Assembly (NCBI GenBank): GCA_023052935.1
Contig: CM041298.1
Span: forward strand, 15,359,371-15,423,370
Length of the DNA stretch: 64,000 nt
DNA from: Piezodorus guildinii
Taxonomy: Eukaryota; Arthropoda; Insecta; Hemiptera; Pentatomidae
Direction: 5' to 3'
Numbering within the stretch: the first letter of the stretch is position 1; each line of letters begins with the position of its first letter. Below are positions 1-9,678 of this stretch, one piece after another. The notes below the pieces were generated by a model. That model was not told the origin of the DNA and ran no database searches. It saw only the letters and a list, made by a program, of their open reading frames with translations. The position numbers and the translations under genes were made by a program.

Positions 1-205
1 ACCCTCCCCTGGCCAGCGAACCTCTTGTAATGCAACGATATCTAAATGGTACCCCTTAACTTCATTCGCGACCGACTTTAACCCACCTGCCGTATTTAAA
101 CTTCTAACGTTCCACGTACCTATTGTTAGATCTCTACTTTTCATCTTGCGCCTAGATTCCTCTGAAGCAGTCCCCACCCGGAGACCCGAACGGGGGACTA
201 GTTTG
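1..205 (-). mobile_element. RTE-type LINE, 5' end with start of AP endonuclease domain (cut by window edge)
   Basis: Read on the minus strand, the frame with its first Met at 144-142 is open to the window edge. It contains TIGTWNVRSLNTAGG and later LDIVALQEVRW, the first conserved blocks of the AP-type endonuclease of RTE and related LINEs: the Asn of TWN and the Glu of LQE are the usual catalytic or metal-binding positions. The frame is also open upstream of the Met to about position 200. The endonuclease would nick target DNA for target-primed reverse transcription. It is probably the same family as the RTE copies at 1.2, 13.5, 32 and 45.6 kb, which lack this part; that link is inference. 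The rest lies outside the window. Confidence 0.8.
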
Positions 206-271
206 CTTCATAAAAATGGAATATATATATAAAATATATATTTTATATATTACAGGTAATTAAATGTAAAA
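206..271. repeat. TA-rich low-complexity tract
   Basis: Short stretch dominated by TA steps between the LINE 5' end and the next dispersed repeat. No coding or RNA signal seen. Confidence 0.6.
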
Positions 272-340
272 ACGCTGCAAATTATTACACAATGGTTTAT
301 TATTTCCAAATAGCTGTTGATAGGCAATTAACTACTGCTG
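272..340 (+). repeat. Dispersed repeat U, copy 1
   Basis: Matches segments at 9525-9640 (plus) and at 49079-49174 and 52541-52650 (minus). The shared core reads AATTATTACACAATGG followed by TTTATTATTTCCAAATA, with a GATAGGCAATTAA block further on. No ORF and no clear ends, so the class is unknown. Confidence 0.5.
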
Positions 341-599
341 ATTTGGAAAGGGTGAGCCAATGATTTTTCGGACATTTATTCAAAATCATCATACAGAAAT
401 AATTCATTGAATTGAACTTATGAATGTGCACCAAGTAGAGCAGAAAAATGTCTACCAGAAAAGAAAACAAAGTTGGAAAATAACCAGTTTCAGTGCGAGG
501 GAAATCATTTGGAGAGCGTTTTTTACGTTTCGTTGAGAATGGCCCATTGGAAATGGAACCCCCCCCCACTAGTTCTGAACCAATTTAAATGATTTTTTT
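341..599. other. Unassigned sequence
   Basis: No recognisable gene. The minus-strand frame at 300-569 has no familiar motif and is judged spurious. The end of this stretch (ACTAGTTCTGAACC) recurs in degenerate form near 46285, 52460 and 58300. Confidence 0.4.
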
Positions 600-1080
600 A
601 ATTTTTATATTTTTTGTATATTTTTCTTATTTAGATTACAAACACGAATAAATGTTTTCTCTATCTTCGAAAATAGCGTAGTTGTAATATCAATTAAAAA
701 ACAAGGTGAGATATCAATTTTTAATTTTTTTTTTTATTTTTTTATCGCGTTATACTGATTCTTAAACTCTTTACATACTTTTCTCTATCGTCGAAAATAA
801 CTGAGTTATGTGTAAAATTTAAATTTTTTTCCTTTTCTTTTATATAATTATTCGAGTTTTTTTGGTTAAAAATACTTGTACATTTCTTCTTTATCTTCAA
901 AAATAACTGAGTTATTGAATTAAATCACTTTTAATCTGCCGTAATTTTTAAAATAACTAGCCGATATCAACGTCTAGGTGTTAGGATCATCTTTGCATCG
1001 ACTAATATTTTTATGGTGAATTTCAAAAAAATTGGTCCAGTAGTTTCCGATAAATGCCACGGATAACGGACAAACGATTT
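600..1080 (-). repeat. Family S, tandem-like ~110-bp units
   Basis: A block containing CTCTATCTTCGAAAATA recurs at about 658, 781 and 887, spacing 106-123 bp, each followed by a variant of ACTGAGTTAT. The same unit occurs in reverse orientation at 45.2-45.6 kb and in fragments near 10.8, 46.2, 49.6 and 58.4 kb. The adjoining part at 960-1080 (AACGTCTAGGTGTTAGGAT, then TTGGTCCAGTAGTTTC) recurs at 59.26-59.81 kb. No ORF. Unclassified. Confidence 0.55.
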
Positions 1081-1104
1081 TTTTTTTTTTTTTTTTGTTG
1101 CTGG

Positions 1105-1226
1105 AAGGAACCTAGTTTCCATTCGCCCACCATGCGCTCTGATGATTGCCCACAAAAAGAAGTCGAAACGTTAGCAAGCAATAAATAGTTAATGACCGCC
1201 ACCCGGACTGATTATATCAACAGTAA
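1105..1226 (+). mobile_element. Penelope-like element (PLE) fragment with hammerhead-like motif
   Basis: Bases 1110-1136 match the reverse complement of 63024-63050, inside the PLE at the right end of the window, and 1139-1210 match the hammerhead-bearing repeat of that element, including the shared ACCGCCACCCGGACT end. About 250 bp between the two blocks are missing here, so this is a deleted copy. An RTE LINE is inserted right after it. Confidence 0.6.
1139..1173 (+). ncRNA. Hammerhead-like ribozyme motif, degenerate stem II
   Basis: CTGATGA at 1139-1145 and GAAACGTT at 1165-1172 have the order and spacing of a hammerhead core. Helix I can form three pairs (GCT before the core with AGC after GTT). 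Stem II is poor (TTGCCC versus AAGTC), so activity is unlikely. Confidence 0.45.
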
Positions 1227-2739
1227 TAATAATAATAATAGGCTTAACGAACCCGAAGGTTCGATGCCGATACCAAATTCTGTCCAAAATTCTGTCTACA
1301 CAGACTCGTCTAATATTCACCGTTCAAGCCCAAGCCCCCGAGATCAGCCTTGGCGCAATCCTCCCATCGACGCTTCGGCCTACCTTTCGGACGTCTACCA
1401 GTCGGATCAGCGAGTACCATCTTTCTCGGAATCCGCTCCTCATCGAGCCCAACAATTTTACTCGCCCATTTGAGTCTCCGCGATGCTATCAACTCATTTA
1501 TATTCACAGGATGAAAGCTCCGCAATTCCGCGTTGTGCAACCTTCTAAACTCCCCAGTGGCCTCATCTCTCTTCGGAACAAATATTTTACGCAGTACCTC
1601 ATTTTCGAAAACCTTAAGCCGTTGTTCATCCTTCAAAGTAAGCGGCCACGTTTCACATCCGTAAAGAACCGTTGGAAGAATGATAGTTTTATAAATTCTA
1701 ACCTTTAGGTTTTTACATAGAAGCCGTGAGCTAAGTAACTTAGAAACTGAATAATAACAAGCATTACCCACCTTTAATCGGGACTTTATTTCGTCTTGGA
1801 TTTCATTTTTTCTTGTCATAATTGAACCTAAATACTTGAATTTCTCTACGTGTTCAAAAGTATGCCCTGATACATTAATATTACCAAGATCGCCACCGTT
1901 TCTGCTACTAATCATATATTTCGTCTTATCGGTATTTAATTCGAGTCCTATTTCTTTACCGGTTTTTATTAACACACTTGTATTTAGTTGTATGGTTTCC
2001 GTGTCTTCAACTAGCAGTAACAAATCATCGGCATACCCTAAAACCGAAATCCTGTCACCCATATTTAAACCTTTCTCGGTACACATCACCTTTTCTATGA
2101 CATATTCTAAAGCTATATTAAATAACACAGATGAAAGGGAGTCACCCTGTTTCAAACCCGATCGCACCTCAAATCTCTCGGAGTAATTATGACCGATTCT
2201 AACTTTATGGAATTTTTCCGACAAACACATCTCAACTAGGTTTACTAACTTTCTAGGTATTCCCTGATCAATCATGATGTTATATAGCTTCTGACGGTCT
2301 ATTGAATCATAAGCCTTTTTAAAATCGATATTAAGTTGATGGACTACACCGTTGTACTCCAATTATTTCTCTAATATTTGACGTAAGGAAAATATTTGGC
2401 CAATGGTCGAGTGATTCCGCCTAAAACCGCATTGGTAGTCTCCGATAATTTCCTCAGCGTATTCCGTGATTCGGCTAGTTAGAATTGATGAGAATATTTT
2501 ATAGCATACTGGGGGAAGAGAGATCCCACGATAGTTGTTACAATCCGACCTCGGTCCTTTTTTGTGAATCGGAATAAGTATTGATTCTTTCCATTCTTCG
2601 GGCATTTTTTTCATCTTTTTAACTAAAGCATGTAATTTGGAAATGCCCGCTTCTCCACACGCCTTGATTAGTTCACTCGTGATATTATCATTTCCTGCAG
2701 TTTTATAACGTTTTAATTTTCCTACCGCCATTTCGGCGG
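1227..2739 (-). pseudogene. RTE-type LINE, 5'-truncated reverse transcriptase with stop codon
   Basis: On the minus strand one frame runs from 2731 to 1310, interrupted by a single TAA at about 2362 (between ILEK and EYNGVV). It encodes the RT fingers (NYRGISLP), motif A (DFKKAYDSID), motif B (GLKQGDSLSSVLF), motif C (GYADD), then YLGS, VLYGCETWPLT and a basic C-terminus (GRRPKGRPKRRWEDC). The endonuclease is absent: the copy is 5'-truncated, as expected for target-primed insertion. The 3' end is a (TTA)n tail at about 1227-1242. TSDs of 14 bp with one mismatch lie at 1213-1226 and 2740-2753. Clade by motif resemblance; the family is RTE-like. Confidence 0.85.
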
Positions 2740-2753
2740 TATATCAACGGTAA

Positions 2754-2849
2754 ACTAATTATATCCACTATGATTTTTTTTTGTATTCGTAATTCGGATT
2801 CTACGCGTCTTGAAGCATATGCCCTCAAATTTTGAGGGGAGAGGAGGAG
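2754..2849 (-). repeat. Family S fragment
   Basis: Contains TTCGGATTCTACGCGTCTTG and CCTCAAATTTTGAGG, shared with 4185-4235, 45005-45070 and, degenerate, 10255-10300 and 58320-58375. Confidence 0.45.
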
Positions 2850-3725
2850 GAGATATTTTTTTTATTTATTTATTTAAAGAAATTTACAACTGTATTAAAT
2901 AAATACAACAAGTAAATAGGCTTTATATATGATTAGTACACATGGTAGTCCTGAGAAGAAACTACCCATTGGTAGCACTCCAATGTCTTATGTTAGGAGG
3001 TCTCTTGGCCATCTTCTTTTAAGGCGCCTCGGTGGGTTGTCGGGAATGGATATGGAAAAGAGGTCACGGATAAACGGGTTTGAGTGGGCAGGGAGTTTGG
3101 AATGAAAAGAGGTATATCTGTAACGGGCCAAGTCTTCAACTAATGGGATATTTACGTCTTTATGGATGATTTTATTAGTAACAAAGTAAGGAGCATTGAG
3201 GATTTTACGAAGGATTTCGGACTGCAAGGATTGGATGCGAGTATATCGATGGTTTAGTAGACCCCCATAGCTTTATGCCATAGGTACAAATAGGCCTGAT
3301 AATTGTGATATATATGAGTTTTTTGTAGTAAGTAGGAAGTTTTGAGCGTTTGTCAAGTAAGTGTTGTAGTAATCTGTATCTACGAGCAGTTTCCTGTCGT
3401 TTCAGTCTAGTGTGAGGATTCCATGTTAGGCGTTTGTCGAGGTGGAGTCCTAAGTACCGAATCTGTTCAACAGGAGTAAGTAGGATATTGTTAAAGGATA
3501 CGGAGGGGCAGTAAGTCATAGGCTTAAGACGTAGAGTGAAGGTGATTTGATGGGATTTGTTAGGATTTATTTTAATTCTCCAGTTCTGACACCATTCTTC
3601 AATGGCTGATAGATGGTTCTGTAGGATTTGTGATGCAGTAACAGGATCATTATTCACAGATAACACACATGTGTCATCGGCGTAGGAAGTAAGGATTTTT
3701 CTTTTATTACACAGGTTCATTATTG
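2850..3725 (-). pseudogene. Jockey-A LINE, 3' half of ORF2, broken
   Basis: Minus-strand frames at 3741-3205 and 3227-2988 together encode SYADDTCVLSVNND (RT motif C), WRIKINPNKSHQITFTL, IRYLGLHLDKRLTWNPHTR, TIIRPICTYGIKLWG and the end PPRRLKRRWPRDLL. These match the intact-frame jockey copy at 38.0-38.9 kb. A frame change near 3215 separates the two parts. The 3' UTR lies at 2870-2985 with a T-rich (minus-strand A-rich) end at 2860-2875. 5'-truncated; no endonuclease. Confidence 0.85.
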
Positions 3726-3739
3726 AAAATAATAAATCC

Positions 3740-4150
3740 AAATGAGTGAATAATAACTTTCTTTTATAAGTATAGATTAATATTATATCCTATATATAAA
3801 AGCTGTAATAAATTGTCCAAAAGGGAGGAAAACAGGGCGAAAACGTTGTGTTGGAGAGCGGACTAAGTGCGACCCTTTGAGCCTCCAGCCGCCCTATAGC
3901 TGCAGATCAAAGGCTTCCAAATTGGAGCAAACACTCGAGTCCCCTACAGTGTCCCGATATTGCGTCCCGGCCTTTCACCATATTAATTGCTCTTATCCAT
4001 TATTAATTATCGAATCATCGTTATAGGGGCAGTGTGACAGCGGAAAGGGTCAAAGGATTCTCGCCATTAACCTATCACTCTGCGCACCTCCGCGATTAAA
4101 AGTATGTATGAGGTTGTCATCACAAGTAGAATGACAGATTTGTCAGAACG
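3740..4150. other. Unassigned, somewhat GC-richer sequence
   Basis: No ORF with recognisable motifs, no repeat partner found elsewhere in the window. Could be unique host intergenic sequence. Confidence 0.4.
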
Positions 4151-4250
4151 AATCTTTGTAATCGACAAATGATTACCCCCCTTCAAAATTTGAGGGCTCA
4201 CGTTTCAAGATGCGTAGAATCCGAATAACGGATAAAAAAAATCTGTTTCT
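4150..4250 (+). repeat. Family S fragment
   Basis: CTTTGTAATCGAC, a CTTCAAAATTTGAGGGCTCA block and GATGCGTAGAATCCGAATAA are shared with 44950-45070. Confidence 0.45.
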
Positions 4251-4255
4251 CATTA

Positions 4256-4525
4256 TTGTTTATTTATTTAACGTCACTTTATGCTACTATGGCTAATCGG
4301 ACGATGTTACAGTGGGAGTCTAAATTTTGCCTATCCAGGTTTTATTAGGACAGGGATTTTTAACGAGTACCTGACATCGCACAGGCTCTGAATCACGATT
4401 TTACGTTCTCTCCAAAGGACTGCATATCCAAGATTTAATTTAAAAACCCTAGGGACATCTATCGTATTCAAAACAGGTATCTTGGGCATAGAAGGCTGTT
4501 ATAATGAGTCACTATACAACAGCTG
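4256..4525 (-). mobile_element. SINE-1 copy (tRNA-derived), degenerate
   Basis: Reverse complement of the SINE-1 consensus best seen at 58463-58767: the 3' region (AACGTCACTTTATGCTACTA with GGCTAATCGGACGATG) is well kept, while the tRNA-like head at about 4460-4525 is diverged. Confidence 0.7.
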
Positions 4526-4827
4526 ACTCTAGAATCTTTATTTTATTCTATACTCGGTGATTATAATTCTATAATTATTATTTATGTATATTTCTATATG
4601 TTTAATAAGTTGAATAGTTATTAGTATAACAACCTTTTATGCCCTAGGTAGTTCAAACCTGCAGGTGACCCCAGGATATTTTAATGGGAGTCCTTCAGAG
4701 GGAACGTAAAAAGGTGGTCCCAAGCCTGTGCGATGTCAGGACTCGTTATATGAGGAAGATGGTTGGGGGTGCGGTCATAAATTAAAAAACACACAATTAA
4801 AAATAAGCGTTATTTTAATTATGTGCC

Positions 4828-4860
4828 GACGTTTCGGCCTACAATGTGGGCCTTCATCAG
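4828..4860 (-). ncRNA. Hammerhead-like motif, left palindrome arm
   Basis: Minus strand: CTGATGA, an extra A, stem II GGCC/GGCC with loop CACATTGTA, then GAAAC and the cleavage-type triplet GTC. Helix III would be a single A-U pair. Helix I next to the core is weak (two pairs). Confidence 0.55.
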
Positions 4861-4922
4861 GGGTGACGACGTGAAAGCTTTGCCTACAGACTTCTGTAGG
4901 CAAAGCTTTCACGTCGTCACCC

Positions 4923-4955
4923 CTGATGAAGGCCCACATTGTAGGCCGAAACGTC
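4923..4955 (+). ncRNA. Hammerhead-like motif, right palindrome arm
   Basis: Exact mirror of the left-arm motif: CTGATGA at 4923-4929, GGCC/GGCC stem II, GAAACGTC at 4948-4955. Confidence 0.55.
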
Positions 4956-5227
4956 GGCACATAATTAAAATAACGCTTATTTTTAATTGTGTGTTTTTTA
5001 ATTTATGACCGCACCCCCAACCATCTTCCTCATCTAATTTCTCTACGGTCAACAAAACTCCATCATTAGGACTCGTTATAGATCTCTGTTCTAATCTCAA
5101 ACCTGGATAGGCAAAATTTATGACTTACAGTGTAGCATCGTCCGATTAGCCATAGTAGCATAAAGTGACGTTAAATGGACAAACAATTAATAAATAAAAT
5201 TAATTTTAATATTATCTCTGTAATATA

Positions 5228-5277
5228 ACAGAGTGTAATTTTGCCTGTCCAGGTTTAATAAGGATAGGGATCTTGGA
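5228..5277 (-). mobile_element. SINE-1 fragment
   Basis: TTTTGCCTGTCCAGG followed by ATAGGGATCTT matches the reverse complement of the SINE-1 central region. Confidence 0.45.
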
Positions 5278-5299
5278 GGAAGTGTGTGTGTTCTTTCAA

Positions 5300-5470
5300 A
5301 ATTTGTGTCCTTCACATGTCTATTTAAGACACTATTTTGTCCAACATTGCATGGTTATGAGAACAATAAACTCTCGATACGTCGCATAAATAAAATATTT
5401 TATTCATTGATTGAAACCTGAGAACAACAGAAACTTAAATTATCAACAGTCGAAAACAATAAATATTATA
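5300..5470 (+). mobile_element. PLE-like repeat, divergent subtype
   Basis: Shares GAGAACAATAAA, a CGTCGCAT block, TTATTCATTGA and TGAAACCTGAGAACAACA with the reverse complement of 10370-10470. The CTCGATACGTCGC block resembles the GAAACGTC end of a hammerhead, but the CUGANGA box is missing. Assigned to the PLE-like group by this resemblance only. Confidence 0.35.
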
Positions 5471-5479
5471 TACTCATGT

Positions 5480-5706
5480 GGTGTTGGGGCTAGCACAACA
5501 GCTTATTGCAGGTGGCCTTAGTATATTTTAATGGGAGTAAAAATCCTTAGTAATGCCGTCCTTCAGGGAAGAGTAAAAATGTGGCCCCAAGCCTGTGAAA
5601 TGTCAGGTACTCCTAATAAAAGATATCTATCCTAATAAAACTTGGAGAGGCAAACTTTAGGAATTCCAGCGTAGCAACGTCTGATTAGCCATAGTAGCCT
5701 AAAGCC
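5480..5706 (+). mobile_element. SINE-1 copy with damaged head
   Basis: Contains GGCTAGCACAACAGC (box A side), lacks box B, then the body (GGGAGTAAAAATCCTTAG, CCTAATAAAACTTGGA, GATTAGCCATAGTAGC). Confidence 0.65.
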
Positions 5707-5711
5707 ATAGA

Positions 5712-6171
5712 CGCTATATTCTAATCTAGAAGGTCTTAAAGCCATCTTTATTTCAGTCGCCTCGGAAAATCGTCAAGAATGGAAGAGGAAAAAATGATTG
5801 AAACTCATCTTCAGTGGGTTAAAGTGAGAGTGGAGTTTGTCATGGAAAGATTTATACCTGGTTCGGGCCAAATCAGCAACATAGGGAATATTAAGGTCTA
5901 TATGGATGGGCTTATTCGTGACTAAATAACGAGCGTTGAGGATTTTGGATTGTAAGAATTGAAGGTGGGAAGAATTTAGTGGTTTATTAGGGTTCCAAAT
6001 CTCAACTCCGTAAGTCCAGATAGACCTTATGATGGTCATGTAGATGAGTCTGTTGTAGTTAAGTGGAAGGTTAGTGCGTCTGTCTAGTAAGTGTTGAAGT
6101 AACTAAAAGCCGCTAGCAGTTTCTTGTCGTTTCAGTTTTTTGTATGGATTCCATGTTAAACGTTTAAATAA
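5712..6171 (-). pseudogene. Jockey-A LINE, 3' segment of a copy with inverted 5' part
   Basis: Minus strand encodes KRLTWNPYKKLKRQE at its start, then TIIRSIWTYGVEIWN, LQSKILNARYLVTNKPI and DLARTRYKSFHDKL; the frame is interrupted. The copy ends inside the stop region at about 5712, without 3' UTR or poly(A). The adjoining segment at 6172-6475 is the immediately upstream part of the same coding sequence in opposite orientation. Confidence 0.75.
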
Positions 6172-6475
6172 ATTAAATTAAAATTAATTTCAATATTGTA
6201 CAAACTCCGTAAATTCCTCCCCCCAACATACTTCTTCATCCTCCAGTCCTACCTCTCTGATAGAACCTTTAAATTAAAATCAACCACAATAGTTCCTATT
6301 CATCCACTTTTACTCAGTCTGCTGGTGTTCCTCAAGGCAGTATCCTAGGACCCATTCTTTACCCTTCGCCGAAAACCTATGACATCCTGCCCTACAGTGT
6401 CCTTTAATGATATCCCGCTTGTCCCTGTTGAACAGATCCGTTATTTAGACCTCCTGCTTGGCAAACAAATATGAC
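6172..6475 (+). pseudogene. Jockey-A LINE, inverted 5' segment
   Basis: Plus strand encodes SYLSDRTFKLK, PQGSILGPILY (motif B), then after a deletion CPTVSFNDIPLVPVEQIRY and LLLGKQ. It stops exactly where the minus-strand segment at 6171 begins (the DKR/KRLTWNP junction of the family). Confidence 0.7.
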
Positions 6476-6479
6476 TATT

Positions 6480-7100
6480 TTTTCGAATAATCGTTTGATT
6501 GCAGCATTACAGGGATTACTTTGTAATTTATAATTTTCCAGTTCTGATTAGATTCTGCACTTTTTCTCCATTCTCGCTCTCAGAGTTTTTTTTATAAGTT
6601 CGATCTCAAAGAACTCGAAGGAAAGGAACATCCTTTTTACAATGGCTTCTGTCAGATTCCTTTTAATATCTCGGAACGAGAGTGAATAAAAGAATTGAAA
6701 GGAATAAAATGTTTAAAAATGATCACCGTGTTTTTTTTCCTTTTGTTTTTTTTTCTTTTTATTTTTTCCCCTCTTTTCTCTTCCGAAGGAGCGAAGTTTC
6801 CTTTGCCGTTATCACTAGCGCCCCCTTTGAGGAAGTAGAGCCCTCAATAAAGGGAGTTGTAAGCCCTTATCTCCTGGCTCGGGTAATGAGTTCCACCCTC
6901 CTTCAACTTCTTCATCTCGCCTGTAATTCTTCCAGATGGTATCGAGGTGTCGAAGCCCAGTCGGTAGAGTACAGTATCTAACAGGCCCACTCCAGGGGTG
7001 TATTGAGTGTTTGTAGAGGGTGAAAAGTAACGAAAAACTCGGTGCGGTCATCTTCACTTAAAGACCAATCTATTGTGTATTTTCATGCAGCTCATTGCTT
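6480..7100. other. Unassigned; pyrimidine tract and GC-richer block
   Basis: A T/C-rich run at 6720-6785 followed by a GC-richer block to about 7050 with short overlapping frames on both strands. None shows a known motif. A host exon cannot be excluded but is not supported. Confidence 0.35.
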
Positions 7101-7102
7101 GA

Positions 7103-7790
7103 ACTTTTTACTATCACTTACCTATATATGAAATATATAATAAATGAATGGTCTGCGCGCATATGTATTTTAAGAGCGTATACGTCCGAGAAGTTACAAC
7201 AACCTTTACATCAAAGTCAGCTAACCAGTAGAGACACTTTATATAACGAATTTAGCACCATTTTACGATTTTCTCAAAAACGGCTCTAATGATTTTAATT
7301 AAACTATCTATATCGATGTAAAATTTAATGAGCTTTAATACCATATAGGTTTCATTCTGATTGAAATAGTCAGAAAGGGCTTAAATTCCGATATTTTAAA
7401 ATTTCTTCTTCTAAAGTATCTTAAATTCTGTAGATTCTATAAAAATAACTATATTGTCTTGTTAGCATTTATAATTAACAGCTAAATATGCAAGTTGAGC
7501 TAATTTGATGAACGACTAAAGGAGAAAACTGAAAAAATATTTTTGTAATGCAATATTTGTTTTTGAACATAAGAACAGTAATATAGATGTATAATATACC
7601 GTTGTAAAGCTAAGGATTAAAGAAAAAAATATTACCTTATACACAAGCTTGTAAAATAAAGAGTGATGAAAAGCCCATAAAACTAACTGATTATTTTAGA
7701 TCATAATATAATAGATTTTTTAATAAAACACATTTTCCTATAGAAATTAAATTTAATTAATTCTTCAATGGGGCTTTTTTTGATAGTTTC
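7103..7790 (-). repeat. Family R copy, internally deleted
   Basis: Starts with TTTTTACTATCACTTACC, the reverse complement of the R right end, and runs through blocks shared by all R copies (CAAAAACGGCTCTAATGATT, ATGAGCTTTAATACCAT, AAGAACAGTAATATAGATGT). The other end (GTGCGGGCAACACAC) is missing. Confidence 0.8.
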
Positions 7791-7799
7791 GGTACTAAT

Positions 7800-8061
7800 T
7801 GAAACATCAAAAACCACTCGGAGCCTTTGTTAAGTCTCAGAAGCAGTAGAAAAGCGATTTCGAAGAGAATATATTAAAATAAACCGATCTTCTTGGGCGA
7901 CCCGAACATGGCCTGCGTGTGTTGAGTCCAGTGTCCCGGAAACGTTGGGTCGCCCGACGCACAGTGGTTTCAGGCAAAACTTATGCCCTAGGAGCGTTTC
8001 TCTGACTGGAGCCATCTTCGGCTAAAGCAACGGCACCGGCCTCTGGTTAGGCGGTAATTAG
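7800..8061. other. Unassigned GC-rich stretch with a lone Transib-like end
   Basis: Contains CGACG at 7955-7959 followed by CACAGTGG at 7960-7967. No partner end found nearby. No coding motif. Confidence 0.3.
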
Positions 8062-8063
8062 TA

Positions 8064-8946
8064 TTGGGTTGTTTCAAATGAAATGTCCGTTTTTATAGTT
8101 TCTAAAATACATAAAGGATTTTGCAGGTCTCTGTTGTATTCTTCCGAATGTTTACATATTTAAATTAAACAGTTACTAATCTTCTACCTTTTTATTATAA
8201 ACATTAGCTTCCCAATCAATTACACACTTTTTAGTATACCTCCAAATATGAACATGGAAACACGCAATTTTAAAATAATTTTTGTACGAGTTTAAACTCC
8301 GCTAGAAATATTTGCAAGGCGTTTGGGAGTTTTCTGAGTTTTCAGCTGGGGATACCGACTTGGAAACCTTACCCCGAGGAAGACCTCCATCCGTAATAGA
8401 CAACGATGTTCTCAAACATACAGTAGAAGGAAACCCCTACCAAACAGTTAAAGGACTCTCAGCACTACTAAATGCAAGTGCATCTACCGTTTCCAGACAT
8501 TTAAAGTGTATTGGGAAAGTAAAAAAGCTCGATACATGGGTACCTCATGATCTCACTGAGCGGCATGTTATTTGAAAATTGTTATGTTATGTTAAAATTG
8601 ATGTTATGTAAAAATTGAAAGAACTGGGCTACGAAGTTCTTCCGCACCCAACATATTTTCCCGACTTGTCTCCAACAGATTACCACCTGTTCAGGAATTT
8701 AGACAACTTCATCAACGGAAAACTTTTTGAAAATGATGATCAAGTGAAAAGTGCGTTTTCAGATTTTGTTTCACTTCAAAGCTCAGAGTTTTTCATTTCG
8801 AGGATAAAAAAAGTTGGTGTCACGTAGGGGAATATGTGTATAAAAAGAAGGTAAATACTTCGAATACAATTATCTTGTTTTTCATACCGTATTTTTAATA
8901 AAAATCCTTTACCTTGAAAACGGACATTTCATGTGACACAGCCCAA
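8064..8946 (+). mobile_element. Mariner-A deletion derivative, copy 1
   Basis: Terminal inverted repeats TTGGGTTGTTTCAAATGAAA and its complement at the right end, flanked by TA at 8062-8063 and 8947-8948. Plus-strand remnants encode the second half of the helix-turn-helix region (FSAGDTDLETLPRGRPPS, SASTVSRHLKCIGKVKKLD) and, separately, the C-terminus (ELGYEVLPHPTYFPDLSPTD, FSDFVSLQSSEF). The segment with the first two catalytic Asp residues is missing; the N-terminus is frameshifted. Non-autonomous and dead. Confidence 0.9.
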
Positions 8947-8949
8947 TAA

Positions 8950-9524
8950 TTCAAGCAAGAGGAAGCCTTACCCGTTATTGAAATTTGAATTAAAAGAAAG
9001 ATCTGATGTGTCCCTGCTAAGCTACAGATGGTGCATGGGTGTTAAGGTGTGTCGAAAGTGTAAATGGAATAGAGTAGAAGGCTAAATAAGCCCTCTCAAT
9101 TAATTATTACATTAACTAAATAAGTTAGTTTGCTACAAATACTGGGCTAAATAATATGTATATAAATACGTAACTGGGCTACAAATAATGTGTGCCTAAT
9201 TAATATGAATTGATAAAATAAATACAAGATGAAGTTGAGGCGGCTACAGAAGGCAGACATTATTCAGAGGGAATGCTCATAATATTATGATAGAGGTTGA
9301 ATAATTGAACTGCAAGCGAAGGATTGGCCTCGTTTATTCAGGATTCACACGGCCATTAATTGTTCTCATTGTGTCAACATCTCCGCCATTTGTTGGTCTT
9401 CCGGACCAACCTAATGGTCGCCATTAGGCTCAGTTAGGTGCTTCCAGAATTTCAAAAGAAATATAGCTTTTACGATTTCTACAGTGCTAAGAAATGACAA
9501 ATATGTATAAATATAAATATCTAC
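8950..9524. other. Unassigned, AT-rich; contains a double hairpin
   Basis: No ORF or repeat identified. Two adjacent perfect hairpins lie at 9392-9428. Confidence 0.35.
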
Positions 9525-9640
9525 AAATTATTACACAATGGTTTATTATTTCCAAATAACAATATTATTAGGGTATAACTGTTTATAAAGCTGTAGATAG
9601 TCAATTAAGTAATATGAAAAGCAATAAATAATTCTAAGGA
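9525..9640 (+). repeat. Dispersed repeat U, copy 2
   Basis: The longest plus-strand copy; shares AATTATTACACAATGGTTTA, ATAACTGTTTATA and TAGTCAATTAAG with the other U copies. Confidence 0.5.
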
Positions 9641-9678
9641 AAATGGCAAAGAACCACTATTAATTTCTAAATTTTTTG

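Larger units (their letters stand above)
4751..5067. mobile_element. PLE-like insertion made of a perfect 141-bp-arm palindrome
   Basis: Bases 4750-4890 are the exact reverse complement of 4893-5033, separated by 2 nt (CT). Each arm carries one hammerhead-like motif, in opposite orientation. A further 34 nt (5034-5067) lack an inverted partner. A 13-bp TSD flanks the insertion. Inverted terminal repeats bearing minimal hammerheads are known from Penelope-like elements; no protein remains here. Confidence 0.7.
4612..5195 (+). mobile_element. SINE-1 copy split by a palindromic PLE-like insertion
   Basis: SINE body at 4612-4750 and 5068-5195 on the plus strand, with box-B remnant AGTTCAAACCTGC at about 4650. 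The two halves are separated by the insertion at 4751-5067, which is flanked by AGGACTCGTTATA at 4738-4750 and 5068-5080 (13-bp TSD). Confidence 0.8.

Noticed and set aside
4775..5008. Two near-identical 61-codon frames on opposite strands
   Set aside because: They arise only because the region is a perfect palindrome.
6682..7057. Overlapping frames in the GC-richer block as coding exon
   Set aside because: Both strands are open over the same bases and one begins in a poly-T/Phe run; no motif.
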